Positions 8,648 through 17,317 of a DNA stretch of 64,000 nt are shown one piece after another. Location: assembly GCF_002021565.1 (NCBI RefSeq), contig NZ_MSZX01000009.1, positions 248,717 to 312,716 on the forward strand. The letters run 5' to 3'. The position numbers and the translations under genes are program-made. This DNA is from Paenibacillus selenitireducens. Its GTDB lineage: Bacteria > Bacillota > Bacilli > Paenibacillales > Paenibacillaceae. Position 1 is the first letter of the stretch, and the number at the start of each line of letters is the position of its first letter. The notes under the pieces were generated by a model, which was not told where the DNA came from, ran no database searches, and saw only the letters and a program-made list of their open reading frames with translations.

Positions 8648-10117
8648 CTATTCCTTCATCGTGATTGCAATATGATCATCATTCGCTTTCCACTCCACTT
8701 TGGCCCCCAAGTTTTCACTGATAAACCGTAATGGCAAATAGCCCGTGCCTGAGATGATAAAAGGGGTATTCGGAAGTTTAACAGGTTGTCCGTTCAGCGT
8801 AGCTTGGCCTGTTTTATACTGAATCTGGATCTTAACCAGCGTATTGCGATCCTTACTCTGACTTACGGTTACGGTCTTGCTTGCCTCATCCCATACCACG
8901 TCGGCTCCCATTTTTCCAAATACGGAACGGAGAGGAATAAAGGCTTGACCATTCCGAAGAATGACCCCACTTGTTAAAGGAATAGCTTCCCCATTCAATC
9001 CGACTGTGATCGGCTTCTGCACGGCAACAGGTTTATCATGTTGGAATTCATAGTCGCCGCTGCCTAATTGAGCATTCTTGTTGATTCCCCATCCCCAGAG
9101 CGTGCCGTCATTTTTTTGCATGATCATGTGGCGATTGCTTGTTTTGATTTGGGCGATCCCTGATGCGATTTGGGTAAAAGTTGGATTGCTAGGCATGGTC
9201 TCTCGATCGATCGAAGTCGTCCAGACTTGTCCATTCTTTGTTAACGCCACAATCGATCGCTCCACGATACGCGCCTCTTTTACCTCTTTCATCGTTGTGA
9301 GTAGAACAGGAACAGCCTGTTCATGGTAGGTCGTTCCATCCGAAAACCCTGTAATGCTAACACCCCAGAACCACAGATTGGACTGTTCATCAATAGCCAG
9401 ATACGTGTTTCCGTTAGAGGCGATTCGTTGTATCGATGGTAATCCTTGCGTCTGAACAGCGGATCCGAATGAATCCCGGGGCAATAGCCAGACGGAACCG
9501 TTTTGATGGAGCGCCATGTTCTGGTCTATGGCTGTGATGCGTACCAGGGATGGAATCGGTTGGAACATATCTAGCGTCGTTCCAGTGTTCGTCCATACAC
9601 TTCCGTCTTTTTTCAAGAACAGCCAGCGGAGGACATTGGATTCCTGCTCCCAATAATTCGTTACTTGAATCACATCGTCAAGGCCCGCGATCGGTACAAC
9701 ATCATCGAATTGTGGAATATATGTACCTGATTTCGTCGGAAGCACGTAAACTTTACCTTCACGATCGACGGCAACTGCTTCTGAGGAACCTGGGTACAGG
9801 TCAACGAGATCTTTTAATCCTTTGATTTGTTTCATCTGTACAGTACTTGAAGAAGATTGTTCCCAGTACCATACGGTTTTGTCTTTCTTTTCAACAAACA
9901 GATCTAGGAATGAATGTTCAACTTGATCTAACTCTGGAATTTGCGTTGGTACCGATTGATTGCCTCCCCAAATCCAGAACGTACCGTCGGATTTGACAAG
10001 TGAATTCGGCTCAAAATATACCACTTTGGATGCTGCGGAAGCTTCTGTAGCAAATGTGCTCACTGCCGAAAAGAATATTAATGAACACAACCCCAAGATC
10101 GTCATCCATTTTTTCAT
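8648..10117 (-). CDS. Secreted RCC1-like repeat protein with C-terminal stalk (Cu-amine-oxidase N-like) domain
   Basis: 489-aa exported protein of unknown role. A signal peptide (hydrophobic core about 5-20, ATEASAAS cleavage zone) precedes a long repeat region (about 30-370) with recurring units of the kind LVKSDGTFWIWGGN, LFLKKDGSVWTN, LALHQNGSVWLL and IMQKNDGTLWGWGINKNAQLG. These match RCC1/beta-propeller blades. The last 110 residues contain two copies of the stalk-type motif (FIPLRSVFGKMGADVVWD and YLPLRFISENLGAKVEW), a domain common on Paenibacillus surface proteins. A role in carbohydrate or wall contact is a guess. The ATG at 10117 has AAAGGAG 11 bases upstream. Confidence 0.82.
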   Translation of the reverse strand: MKKWMTILGLCSLIFFSAVSTFATEASAASKVVYFEPNSLVKSDGTFWIWGGNQSVPTQIPELDQVEHSFLDLFVEKKDKTVWYWEQSSSSTVQMKQIKGLKDLVDLYPGSSEAVAVDREGKVYVLPTKSGTYIPQFDDVVPIAGLDDVIQVTNYWEQESNVLRWLFLKKDGSVWTNTGTTLDMFQPIPSLVRITAIDQNMALHQNGSVWLLPRDSFGSAVQTQGLPSIQRIASNGNTYLAIDEQSNLWFWGVSITGFSDGTTYHEQAVPVLLTTMKEVKEARIVERSIVALTKNGQVWTTSIDRETMPSNPTFTQIASGIAQIKTSNRHMIMQKNDGTLWGWGINKNAQLGSGDYEFQHDKPVAVQKPITVGLNGEAIPLTSGVILRNGQAFIPLRSVFGKMGADVVWDEASKTVTVSQSKDRNTLVKIQIQYKTGQATLNGQPVKLPNTPFIISGTGYLPLRFISENLGAKVEWKANDDHIAITMKE

Positions 10118-10237
10118 GTCATGATGCACTCCTTTTATCGTACTTGCCAATAAATCTCAATACCCTTCGACATTATATACTCTTTTAACTGACAAAAAGT
10201 TGCGTTTTACAACATCTATGATCATTTCCAATATGAA

Positions 10238-10266
10238 TTGACAGATATGACTTCAGGTTATATAGT
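10238..10266 (+). promoter_or_regulatory. SigA-type promoter of azlCD
   Basis: TTGACA, a 17-base spacer and TATAGT, about 45 bases before the azlC start. The -35 hexamer is perfect and the -10 is close to consensus. Confidence 0.75.
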
Positions 10267-10310
10267 AAACCCCATATTTGGTTTCATTTGAATGGCAAGG
10301 AGTGTAATTT

Positions 10311-11045
10311 ATGAGCCTAAACGGTCCGCAAGTGGAGACCCTGAAGGCTCCACTTGGCGAAGATTCTTTTATCCGAGGAGTTAAAGATTGTGTACCTACC
10401 TTGTTAGGATACCTCAGTATTGGGTTTGCTTCGGGCGTTGTCGAATACGCGGCTGGCATGTCCATCCCTGAAATCGCCCTGATGTGTCTTCTGCTATATG
10501 CTGGATCTGCGCAGTTTATTGCTGCAGGCATGTTGGCATCGGGTAGTTCGATCTTCTCGATCATTTTCACCATTTTCTTCGTGAACTTACGCCATTTACT
10601 CTTAAGTGCAGCGTTATCCCCCTATTTTCGGCATTTGACACCGTTGAAGAACATGCTTATCGGATCTTTGTTGACCGATGAAACCTTTGGTGTGGCGATG
10701 AATGAATCTGCGAACAAATCAAGACTCAGTGATAAATGGATGCATGGACTGAACCTTACTGCTTACCTCAACTGGTTCGCTGCCAACATCGCTGGAGCAT
10801 TGCTCGGTCAATGGATTTCCAATCCTGAACAGTGGGGATTAGATTTCGCCCTGCCTGCTATGTTCATCGGTCTGCTTGTACTTGCGATTCTGAATCGGAA
10901 TAAGCTCGTTACGGATATTATCGTTGCCATATGTTCGGTGCTAATCGCCATTGGAGTAAGTACGTTTACTTCTCCAAGCATAGCTGTCATTGCTGCTACG
11001 ATTGTAGCCTCTACTGTAGGGATGGTGATCGAAAAATGGACATAA
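10311..11045 (+). CDS. azlC: AzlC family branched-chain amino acid export subunit
   Basis: Membrane protein, 244 aa, large subunit of an AzlCD-type exporter that moves branched-chain (and related) amino acids out of the cell. Family signature GFASGVVEYAAGMS, then LLLYAGSAQFIAAGML and FFVNLRHLLLSAAL, with about six to seven membrane segments. AAGGAG stands 8 bases before the ATG. Its stop overlaps the start of azlD by 10 bases. Actual substrate is not shown by sequence; azaleucine resistance defined the family. Confidence 0.92.
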   Translation: MSLNGPQVETLKAPLGEDSFIRGVKDCVPTLLGYLSIGFASGVVEYAAGMSIPEIALMCLLLYAGSAQFIAAGMLASGSSIFSIIFTIFFVNLRHLLLSAALSPYFRHLTPLKNMLIGSLLTDETFGVAMNESANKSRLSDKWMHGLNLTAYLNWFAANIAGALLGQWISNPEQWGLDFALPAMFIGLLVLAILNRNKLVTDIIVAICSVLIAIGVSTFTSPSIAVIAATIVASTVGMVIEKWT

Positions 11046-11362
11046 GATGGAATGTGTTTCTTGTTATTTTAGGGGCGGCGTTCGTTACGTTTATTCCGAG
11101 AGTTTTGCCGCTTATGGTGCTCAGTCGGACAAAGTTACCTGAATGGGGAATGAGATGGCTGCATTACGTACCTATCGCTGTCATGGCTGCTTTAATAGGT
11201 CAAGAATTATTAGTTCACGACGGAAAGGCATCTTCCATTACGCAATATATCGAGCTGATCGCGGCTCTTCCTACGTTTTGGGTCGCCATCAAGACACGCA
11301 GCTTGTTGCTCACGGTCATTGTTGGCATCCTTTCCGTCATGGTTCTGCGGTTCATTTTCTGA
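11036..11362 (+). CDS. azlD: AzlD family amino acid export subunit
   Basis: Small partner (108 aa) of AzlC with three to four membrane helices (VFLVILGAAFVTFIPRVLP, WLHYVPIAVMAALIGQELL). The ATG at 11036 overlaps the azlC end, which implies coupled translation and a 1:1 complex. Length matches the family's usual 100-110 residues. The gene ends 14 bases before the convergent stop of an ECF sigma gene. Confidence 0.9.
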   Translation: MDIRWNVFLVILGAAFVTFIPRVLPLMVLSRTKLPEWGMRWLHYVPIAVMAALIGQELLVHDGKASSITQYIELIAALPTFWVAIKTRSLLLTVIVGILSVMVLRFIF

Positions 11363-11376
11363 GTATGGATGATAGG

Positions 11377-12072
11377 TTACGCTGCAAGCATGGAAGCCGA
11401 CATGTTCGATATGTTCGATTTTTCTGAGTACATCTTACTTGCTTGAGATTTGTGGTACAGCTTGTTGTGGATGATTCCCATCACCGCAGCAGGCTCTACA
11501 TCCCCTCTTCTTGCCATTTCCACTAAGGTCGCCATATCTCCCATCTGATAGGCAACGGCCATCACATGCAAGTACTCCCTCATTCCTTCATCTTCCGGTA
11601 AACGAACAGAATCTTGCTGCATATCATCGCGAACTGTACGCATGGATTGACGTGCACGATGCAGAGCTGCTTTTACGGCTCCCTCCGTTGTCTTCAAATA
11701 TCGCGCCGTCTCCTCGATGGTATATTCAAAGACATCACGAAGCAGAAATACAGTCCGTTGGAGTGGCGACAAGTGCTTCATGAGAGCTTGCAGCGCCAAT
11801 TCTATATTTAATAATCCGTAATCCGGCATCACGGTGTTCAGTTCACTCATCGCTTGAATCTGTTGGAACAATTTTTTCCTACGACATTGATCAATCCAAG
11901 TATTCTTCGCGATACGTTTCAACCTTGCTTCCATATGGGGATGATCCATGGCGTGTAACGGGTGAAATGCCTTTACCCAAGTATCTTGTGCCAAATCTTC
12001 CGCATCCCAACGAGATTGGGTTAACGAAAGACAATAACGTTGTAAAGTGAATCTCCATTGTTCTATATTCAT
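11377..12072 (-). CDS. Orphan ECF-type sigma factor with C-terminal extension
   Basis: 231-aa sigma-70 family protein. Region 2 at about 5-75 (YCLSLTQSRWDAEDLAQDTW, RIAKNTWIDQCRRKK) and region 4 at about 100-150 (LSPLQRTVFLLRDVFEYTIE, TTEGAVKAALHRARQSMR). Beyond it lies an extension of about 75 residues (EYLHVMAVAYQMGDMATLVE...) that is not a classical anti-sigma or SnoaL domain and may tune activity. No anti-sigma gene is adjacent: azlD is convergent and clpP divergent. GGGAGG precedes the ATG by 9 bases. Confidence 0.82.
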   Translation of the reverse strand: MNIEQWRFTLQRYCLSLTQSRWDAEDLAQDTWVKAFHPLHAMDHPHMEARLKRIAKNTWIDQCRRKKLFQQIQAMSELNTVMPDYGLLNIELALQALMKHLSPLQRTVFLLRDVFEYTIEETARYLKTTEGAVKAALHRARQSMRTVRDDMQQDSVRLPEDEGMREYLHVMAVAYQMGDMATLVEMARRGDVEPAAVMGIIHNKLYHKSQASKMYSEKSNISNMSASMLAA

Positions 12073-12218
12073 AGGTACGTACCTCCCTTATTCCTATCGT
12101 GTACTCGCAGGCCATACTTCTCCTTATGGTAAAACGATTCAACCCTTTCATAAGATACGCACTTTTCAAAAAAATAAAATAAAGCGTCGTTCGCCTCATT
12201 GCCCGTATCTTTCGCGAT

Positions 12219-12258
12219 CCTCCAATCGTATACAAGATAAATAATTGTTTATTGGAGG
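12219..12258 (+). promoter_or_regulatory. Possible SD-sequestering hairpin in the clpP leader
   Basis: CCTCCAAT and ATTGGAGG form a perfect 8-bp inverted repeat with a 24-base A/T-rich loop. The right arm contains the clpP Shine-Dalgarno (GGAGG, 7-8 bases before the ATG), so pairing would hide the ribosome binding site. Whether the arm is transcribed is unknown because no promoter is clearly visible. Confidence 0.45.
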
Positions 12259-12265
12259 AGATTAG

Positions 12266-12850
12266 ATGAATATGTATATTCCTTATGTCGTTGAACAAAC
12301 CAGCCGAGGCGAAAGGTCCTACGATATTTATTCCCGATTGTTAAAGGATCGGATTATTTTTGTGGGATCCGCCATAGATGATGCATTAGCGAACAGCATT
12401 ACCGCTCAACTTCTATTTCTTACAGCCGAAGATCCGGAGAAAGATATTTTCATGTATATAAACAGCCCCGGCGGATCAACATCGGCTGGCTTTGCGATCT
12501 ATGATACAATGCAATTTGTGAAACCGCCAGTTCATACCATATGTACAGGACTCGCGGCATCCTTCGCCGCCATCTTGTTACTCGCCGGGACCAAAGGGTA
12601 TCGATTTGCTCTACCCAATAGCGAGATCATGATCCATCAGCCACATGGCGGCGCCCAAGGTCAGGCCAGTGATATTGCGATCTCAGCGAAACGCATACTC
12701 AAGACGCGTGAAACACTGAATCAAATTACGGCAGAACGAACGGGGCAACCCTTGGAACGAATAGAAAAGGATATGGACCGGGATACCTTTATGTCCGCTC
12801 AAGAAGCCTTGGAATATGGGATTATCGATAAAGTAATTACATCCATCTAA
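12266..12850 (+). CDS. clpP: ATP-dependent Clp protease proteolytic subunit
   Basis: ClpP serine protease subunit, 194 aa, the usual length. It forms the tetradecameric chamber that degrades proteins fed by ClpX or ClpC. Catalytic Ser99 lies in [11 protein letters not shown], His124 in [13 protein letters not shown] and the Asp in DRDTFMS. The normal Met after Ser is Phe here and SPGGS is intact. It could be the housekeeping ClpP or a paralogue; relatives often carry two. Upstream lies an ECF sigma gene facing away and the hairpin that can occlude the ribosome binding site. No CtsR operator was found. Confidence 0.93.
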   Translation: MNMYIPYVVEQTSRGERSYDIYSRLLKDRIIFVGSAIDDALANSITAQLLFLTAEDPEKDIFMYINSPGGSTSAGFAIYDTMQFVKPPVHTICTGLAASFAAILLLAGTKGYRFALPNSEIMIHQPHGGAQGQASDIAISAKRILKTRETLNQITAERTGQPLERIEKDMDRDTFMSAQEALEYGIIDKVITSI

Positions 12851-12856
12851 GCTCTA

Positions 12857-12883
12857 AGGACTGTCGATTCACTCGACAGTCCT
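12857..12883 (+). terminator. clpP terminator hairpin
   Basis: Perfect 11-bp stem (AGGACTGTCGA / TCGACAGTCCT) with a 5-base loop immediately after the clpP stop. The T tract is weak (ATTCATATAT). Confidence 0.7.
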
Positions 12884-12957
12884 ATTCATATATGTTAGGA
12901 ACCCCTCTCTTGATATGGGCATATGCTGATCGATCTTAATCTGCAAGGAGCTTTGAT

Positions 12958-13399
12958 ATGATGCCATATGTTCATTATAACGCACAACCACTCACCTTCG
13001 TTCTTGTTCATGGATCATGGGCTATTCCAACAATTAAGAAAAAACTCAAAAGACGATACCATGATGCTGCCATTTCCTGTATTTCGCGAATCCTTTGTCA
13101 ATTTAGCCGACATTCATTAAGCTAATAACTTGTATAATCATATTTCGCCTGAACCTGCAGCCCCTTTGTTTGAACGACTCGATCTCAAGAAATTCTACTC
13201 CTTGGCTACACCACGGAGTTATGTTTATTTGACGGAGGATAATGTAATACCTCAGACCGACGATGTGGGATGGCATCCCCACTTATCGAGTCGCCTAGGC
13301 TTGTTCCGTCTCATTAAAGGTCCCGGTGATCATATGTCAACCGCCTATAATCATCCCAAGATGTTAGCAGAATTGATCTATGAAGCAGGTAGAGATTAA
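12958..13399 (+). pseudogene. Decayed alpha/beta-hydrolase gene
   Basis: Three pieces of one alpha/beta-hydrolase are present in different frames. An N-terminal start MMPYVHYNAQPLTFVLVHGSW covers the oxyanion HG region. A middle fragment MLPFPVFRESFVNLAD lies around 13064-13115. A C-terminal part (YNHISPEPAAPLFERLDL ... TPRSYVYLTEDNVIP ... KGPGDHMSTAYNHPK) runs from about 13130 and includes the expected catalytic His in GDHM. The roughly 100 codons that should hold the nucleophile serine are missing, and stops separate the remnants. It is therefore a deletion-bearing, frameshifted pseudogene between clpP and the ger operon, not a small gene. Confidence 0.7.
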
Positions 13400-13541
13400 C
13401 ATCCGTATAGGAGATTCGCGAATATTCAGACCTACAGCCCCTCATGCCATGAGTGGCTCTTCCTCATGTTCGTATAAAATCATGCCAAAACATCCAAAAT
13501 AAACAAGCAATTCCATTACCCTATCCGAGGTGAAATAGATC

Positions 13542-14636
13542 ATGGTGGCAATGAACAGCAAAATCAGCTTCTTCCAAGCTTCCTTAATTTTAATGTTAAT
13601 GAACGGATTGCTGAATCATGTCATCGTAAATCCAATGATCCTGGATGCGGCTGGCCGTGATTCATGGTTGTCCGTCATATTTACAAGTGTTCCCTTCTTG
13701 GCATGGTGCATGTTGATTGTATTTATTATGAAGAAGTCCGGCCAACAGAAACTTCAACCTTGGCTTGCAGAAAAGACAAGTCCCTTCTTTTCCTGGATAT
13801 TGATCATTCCTATGGCTATTCAAATCTATTTCATTGGTGGAATGACGGTTTTCCATACAGCAACATGGACAATAACGAACTATTTGCCCGCTTCACCCAA
13901 GCTTGTTCTTACGATTACGATCTCGTTTATTTGTTTCTATGCCGCCCGTTTAGGCATCCGTACCATTGCGATATGCTCAGGCATTTTATTGCCTTTTGTC
14001 ATTTTTCTGGGTTACTTCGTATCTATTTCGAATATGCCGATCAAAGATTTCGGCTTGCTTCGTCCAATCCTTGAACATGGAGTCCGACCTGCAATCTCTG
14101 GCATGGTTTACGCAGGAAGCGGACTCATTGAGCTTATCATTCTGCTTACGATGCAGCATCATTTGAAATTCAAGATCAAGACCTGGCATCTGCTTATCTT
14201 CGCTCTCATGATGGTGTACATCATGCTTGGCCCAGTAATCGGTGCAATTACGGAGTTTGGACCTAAGGAAGCAGCGAAGCAGCTTGAATCCCCTTATGAA
14301 CAATGGAGACTCGTCAAAATCGGAGACTATTTCGAACATGTAGATTTCTTCTCGGTATTTCAGTGGCTGTCTGGTGCGAGTATACGTATTAGTTTGTCCT
14401 TGTTTTTACTTGCAGACATGTTTCCCTTTCAGACTCCTGAATCAAGAACCCGATTTATGCTGGGCATCACCATAAGTTATATCCTGGTGTCCATGCTGCC
14501 TATTAGTCAGGAAGCTTTTTACGCTTGGATGTATGGGTATTACCTTCCAATTTCGTTATCGATACTCTTTCTACTATCCATGGCCTGGCTAGGTATATCC
14601 ATATTCACCAAAACACCGAAGGAGGGCACGACATGA
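13542..14636 (+). CDS. Spore germination receptor permease subunit (GerAB/GerB family)
   Basis: 364-aa membrane protein of the APC-like spore permease family with about ten membrane helices (ASLILMLMNGLLNHVIVNP near the start, MVYAGSGLIELIILLTM mid-protein). In germinant receptors this B subunit binds the small-molecule germinant in the inner membrane of the spore. GAGGTG precedes the first ATG by about 9 bases. It is first in a B-A-C operon and overlaps the next gene by ATGA. The germinant is unknown. Confidence 0.9.
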   Translation: MVAMNSKISFFQASLILMLMNGLLNHVIVNPMILDAAGRDSWLSVIFTSVPFLAWCMLIVFIMKKSGQQKLQPWLAEKTSPFFSWILIIPMAIQIYFIGGMTVFHTATWTITNYLPASPKLVLTITISFICFYAARLGIRTIAICSGILLPFVIFLGYFVSISNMPIKDFGLLRPILEHGVRPAISGMVYAGSGLIELIILLTMQHHLKFKIKTWHLLIFALMMVYIMLGPVIGAITEFGPKEAAKQLESPYEQWRLVKIGDYFEHVDFFSVFQWLSGASIRISLSLFLLADMFPFQTPESRTRFMLGITISYILVSMLPISQEAFYAWMYGYYLPISLSILFLLSMAWLGISIFTKTPKEGTT

Positions 14637-16117
14637 GTGATTCCGTTCAAGCGAACGAAGAACTTTGGTCGCTACAGCGCATTCAGGATTATTTCTCTGG
14701 TTCTTCTGATGTCATCATTGAATCGTATCAAATCCAAGAATACGCACCGGCTTCCCAAATCGTTCTTACCTTTGCGATCGGTCTGTGTGACACCGTAGAA
14801 ATCGGAAAAACAGTTCTGCCAGCCTTAAAAAGGCTATATAACGAAACGCAATTCAACGGCGGACAACATAGCAATATGATGAGTACGCTCCCTTTACTCC
14901 CCATTGAGACAAGTCATATCGCCGGCCAATTCGCAGAATCGGTCTTTGAAGGTGACTTAGTTCTTTTTATTCCGAAAACCAATGCTTTCTATAAGTTAAG
15001 TATTGCGAATACGCCAAAGCGAACGCCAGGTGAATCGAAGACTGAGATTTCGATCAAGGGCCCCCGTGACGGATTTGTCGAAGATATCGTCATCAATGTC
15101 GCTCTGATACGCAAAAGAATTCGCAGCAACTCCCTCTGCCATGAGACACTTGTCTTAGGTCGACGAACCAAGACCAAAATTGGCGTTCTATATATTAACG
15201 ATCTAATCCAGCCTAGCATGATACAAGAAGTTCGCAAACGACTGAAAGACATTGATATTGATGGGATCTATAGCATCGGACAATTAGAGGAAATGATCGT
15301 GGATTCGAAATACTCCATCTTCCCCTTAATCGATTTCACGGGCCGTCCCGATTATGTCATCAATGCCTTGTTGAACGGACGCTTCATCATTGTCGTCGAT
15401 GGGAATCCCATGGTGCTGGTCGGACCTGCAACGTTAAGCTTACTTATGAAATCGCCGGAAGATATCCATTTCAACTTTCTATATATTTCGTTCGTACGGA
15501 TCATTCGTGTCATTAGCTTATTCTTGTCTATCCTCCTCCCTGGGCTCTGGGTTGCGTTATCTGCGTTTCATCAAGACCAAGTTCCTTTTCGTTTACTAGC
15601 TACAATTGGTGTGTCGCGACAAGGTCTTCCCTTCTCTCCGCAGATGGAATTGTTCGTCCTTCTCCTACTCTTAGAAATATTTAGGGAGGCGGGCCTGAGG
15701 CTGCCGAGTTCTATTGGACAAACGTTGACCGTTATTGGGGGTCTGATCATCGGAGATGCCGCGATCCGAGCGGGACTTGTATCTCCTTCCGTTGTCGTTG
15801 TCGGCGCAATTACGGCCGTATCCGGCGCAACCTTGGTCAATCAAAGTCTAAGTTCTGCGTTAAGTGTCATTCGATTCTTATTATTTTTCGCCGCATCATT
15901 TCTTGGAATGTATGGGTTAATCCTAGGTTTTATTTTACTGGCCATCTACGTCTCACGACTCCGCTCCTTCGGAAATACATTCGTCGAGCCGCTGTCCAAT
16001 CGGCCTATAGCTGACGTATTAAAGTCCCTCATTCGATTACCGTGGAAATTAATGATTCGACGACCTGCACGATATAATACAATTGATAATGACCATCAAG
16101 GAGAAGATACAGCATGA
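14633..16117 (+). CDS. Spore germination receptor A subunit (GerAA/GerA family)
   Basis: 494 aa. The N-terminal soluble part (about 1-285) has the GerA features (DVIIESYQI, LVLGRRTKTKIGVLYINDL, YSIFPLIDFTGRPDYVINAL). It is followed by a membrane domain of about five to six helices (IRVISLFLSILLPGLWVALS, PFSPQMELFVLLLLLEIFRE, LTVIGGLIIGDAAIRAGLVS). A subunits form an oligomeric ion channel in the receptor. The start overlaps the permease stop (ATGA), with GGAGG 7 bases upstream. Confidence 0.92.
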   Translation: MSDSVQANEELWSLQRIQDYFSGSSDVIIESYQIQEYAPASQIVLTFAIGLCDTVEIGKTVLPALKRLYNETQFNGGQHSNMMSTLPLLPIETSHIAGQFAESVFEGDLVLFIPKTNAFYKLSIANTPKRTPGESKTEISIKGPRDGFVEDIVINVALIRKRIRSNSLCHETLVLGRRTKTKIGVLYINDLIQPSMIQEVRKRLKDIDIDGIYSIGQLEEMIVDSKYSIFPLIDFTGRPDYVINALLNGRFIIVVDGNPMVLVGPATLSLLMKSPEDIHFNFLYISFVRIIRVISLFLSILLPGLWVALSAFHQDQVPFRLLATIGVSRQGLPFSPQMELFVLLLLLEIFREAGLRLPSSIGQTLTVIGGLIIGDAAIRAGLVSPSVVVVGAITAVSGATLVNQSLSSALSVIRFLLFFAASFLGMYGLILGFILLAIYVSRLRSFGNTFVEPLSNRPIADVLKSLIRLPWKLMIRRPARYNTIDNDHQGEDTA

Positions 16118-17259
16118 GAACGTGGTCTAAATTAGTCATTAGCCTATTGCTCTGCACCCTGCTGCCCGGATGTTGGAACTCCAAGGATCTTCAGAATATG
16201 GCGTATGTTACGGCACTCGGCATTGATTACGTCGATAACAAATACATCACTTACGCGCAAATCCTCAATTTTGCTAATATTGCCAAGACGGAAACCGCCA
16301 GTACTGGCAAACCTGTACCTGTTTGGATTGGTCGGGGCGAAGGGAGAACTGTTACAGAATCGTTGACAACCATTTATTCGACATCGCAAATGAGAATATT
16401 CTGGGGCCACGTCAAAGCCATGATCTGTACGGAAGCATTAATGAAGCACGGTTTGCAAGAAGTTTACGATATGTTGAACCGTTATCGAGAAGTCCGATAT
16501 AATATCCTGATTTACGGCACAAAAGAACCCTTGAAAGACATTCTTGTTCAAAAATCCATGTTTAATCTGTCACCGCTCGATACGGTCATGAACCAACCTA
16601 GCCAAGTATACTCACAACGTTCTTTTATTCTTCCAGTATACGGCTTTAAAGTCATCTCCCAATTGAATGAGAGCGGTTCCCCTGCCATGATCCCTTCCCT
16701 TGCGATCAAACGCGATAAATGGTTTGAAGATCAGAAAGAACATCCCATGTTTCAAATTGATGGCGCATACTACTTTCATTATCAAAATCTTAGCGGATGG
16801 CTCTCAGAAGATGATCTAAAAGGTGCTCGATGGATGCAGAAGCAACTGCAGCGTTCCCCGATTAACATTCCATACAAGGGAAAGCCTGTCGCAGCATTGA
16901 TCATGATTAAGCCCAAATATAAGGTCACTCCGATCTTGGAAGGTAACCGTGTTCGATACAATATTATGCTGCATATGCAAGCGTATCTCGACGAAATCGT
17001 GAAAAAAACTCCTAATCACGAGATGGAAAAAATGGCTTCGGAAGTCGTTGAAAATGAAATTCGTATGAGCTATAAAAAAGGTCTCCCTATGGAAATTGAT
17101 GTTCTGAAACTGGAAGAGCATCTATATCGAAAATACCCCAAGAAGTGGCATGAAGTACATCGCAGCAGTGGATTTGTATTAAATGAAGACTCGCTTAAAG
17201 ATGTTCGGGTCATCGTTACCCTGCTGAACTCAGGTAAATATAAAGAACGTGTGGAATAA
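16114..17259 (+). CDS. Spore germination receptor lipoprotein (GerAC/GerC family)
   Basis: 381-aa lipoprotein; signal LLLCTLLPGCW with lipidated Cys20. The body is Ger(x)C type: VTALGIDYVDNKYITYAQI, GRGEGRTVTESL, HVKAMICTEALMKHG, then a C-terminal domain that ends in VRVIVTLLNSGKY. C subunits sit on the outer face of the inner spore membrane and are needed for receptor assembly. ATGA overlap with the A subunit and AAGGAG 10 bases upstream show coupled translation. The operon ends at the bidirectional terminator that follows. Confidence 0.92.
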   Translation: MRTWSKLVISLLLCTLLPGCWNSKDLQNMAYVTALGIDYVDNKYITYAQILNFANIAKTETASTGKPVPVWIGRGEGRTVTESLTTIYSTSQMRIFWGHVKAMICTEALMKHGLQEVYDMLNRYREVRYNILIYGTKEPLKDILVQKSMFNLSPLDTVMNQPSQVYSQRSFILPVYGFKVISQLNESGSPAMIPSLAIKRDKWFEDQKEHPMFQIDGAYYFHYQNLSGWLSEDDLKGARWMQKQLQRSPINIPYKGKPVAALIMIKPKYKVTPILEGNRVRYNIMLHMQAYLDEIVKKTPNHEMEKMASEVVENEIRMSYKKGLPMEIDVLKLEEHLYRKYPKKWHEVHRSSGFVLNEDSLKDVRVIVTLLNSGKYKERVE

Positions 17260-17276
17260 CGCCGTCTAGAAACAAC

Positions 17277-17317
17277 AAAAAGCATGTAGGCGATACGATC
17301 GCACACATGCTTTTTTT
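17277..17317. terminator. Bidirectional terminator between gerC and the CDF gene
   Basis: AAAAAGCATGT/ACATGCTTTTT stem with T runs on both strands, between convergent stops. Confidence 0.85.

Noticed and set aside
13130-13399. Stand-alone small gene reading YNHISPEPAAPLF...
   Set aside because: It is the C-terminal part of an alpha/beta-hydrolase whose other pieces lie upstream in other frames, so it was called as a pseudogene.
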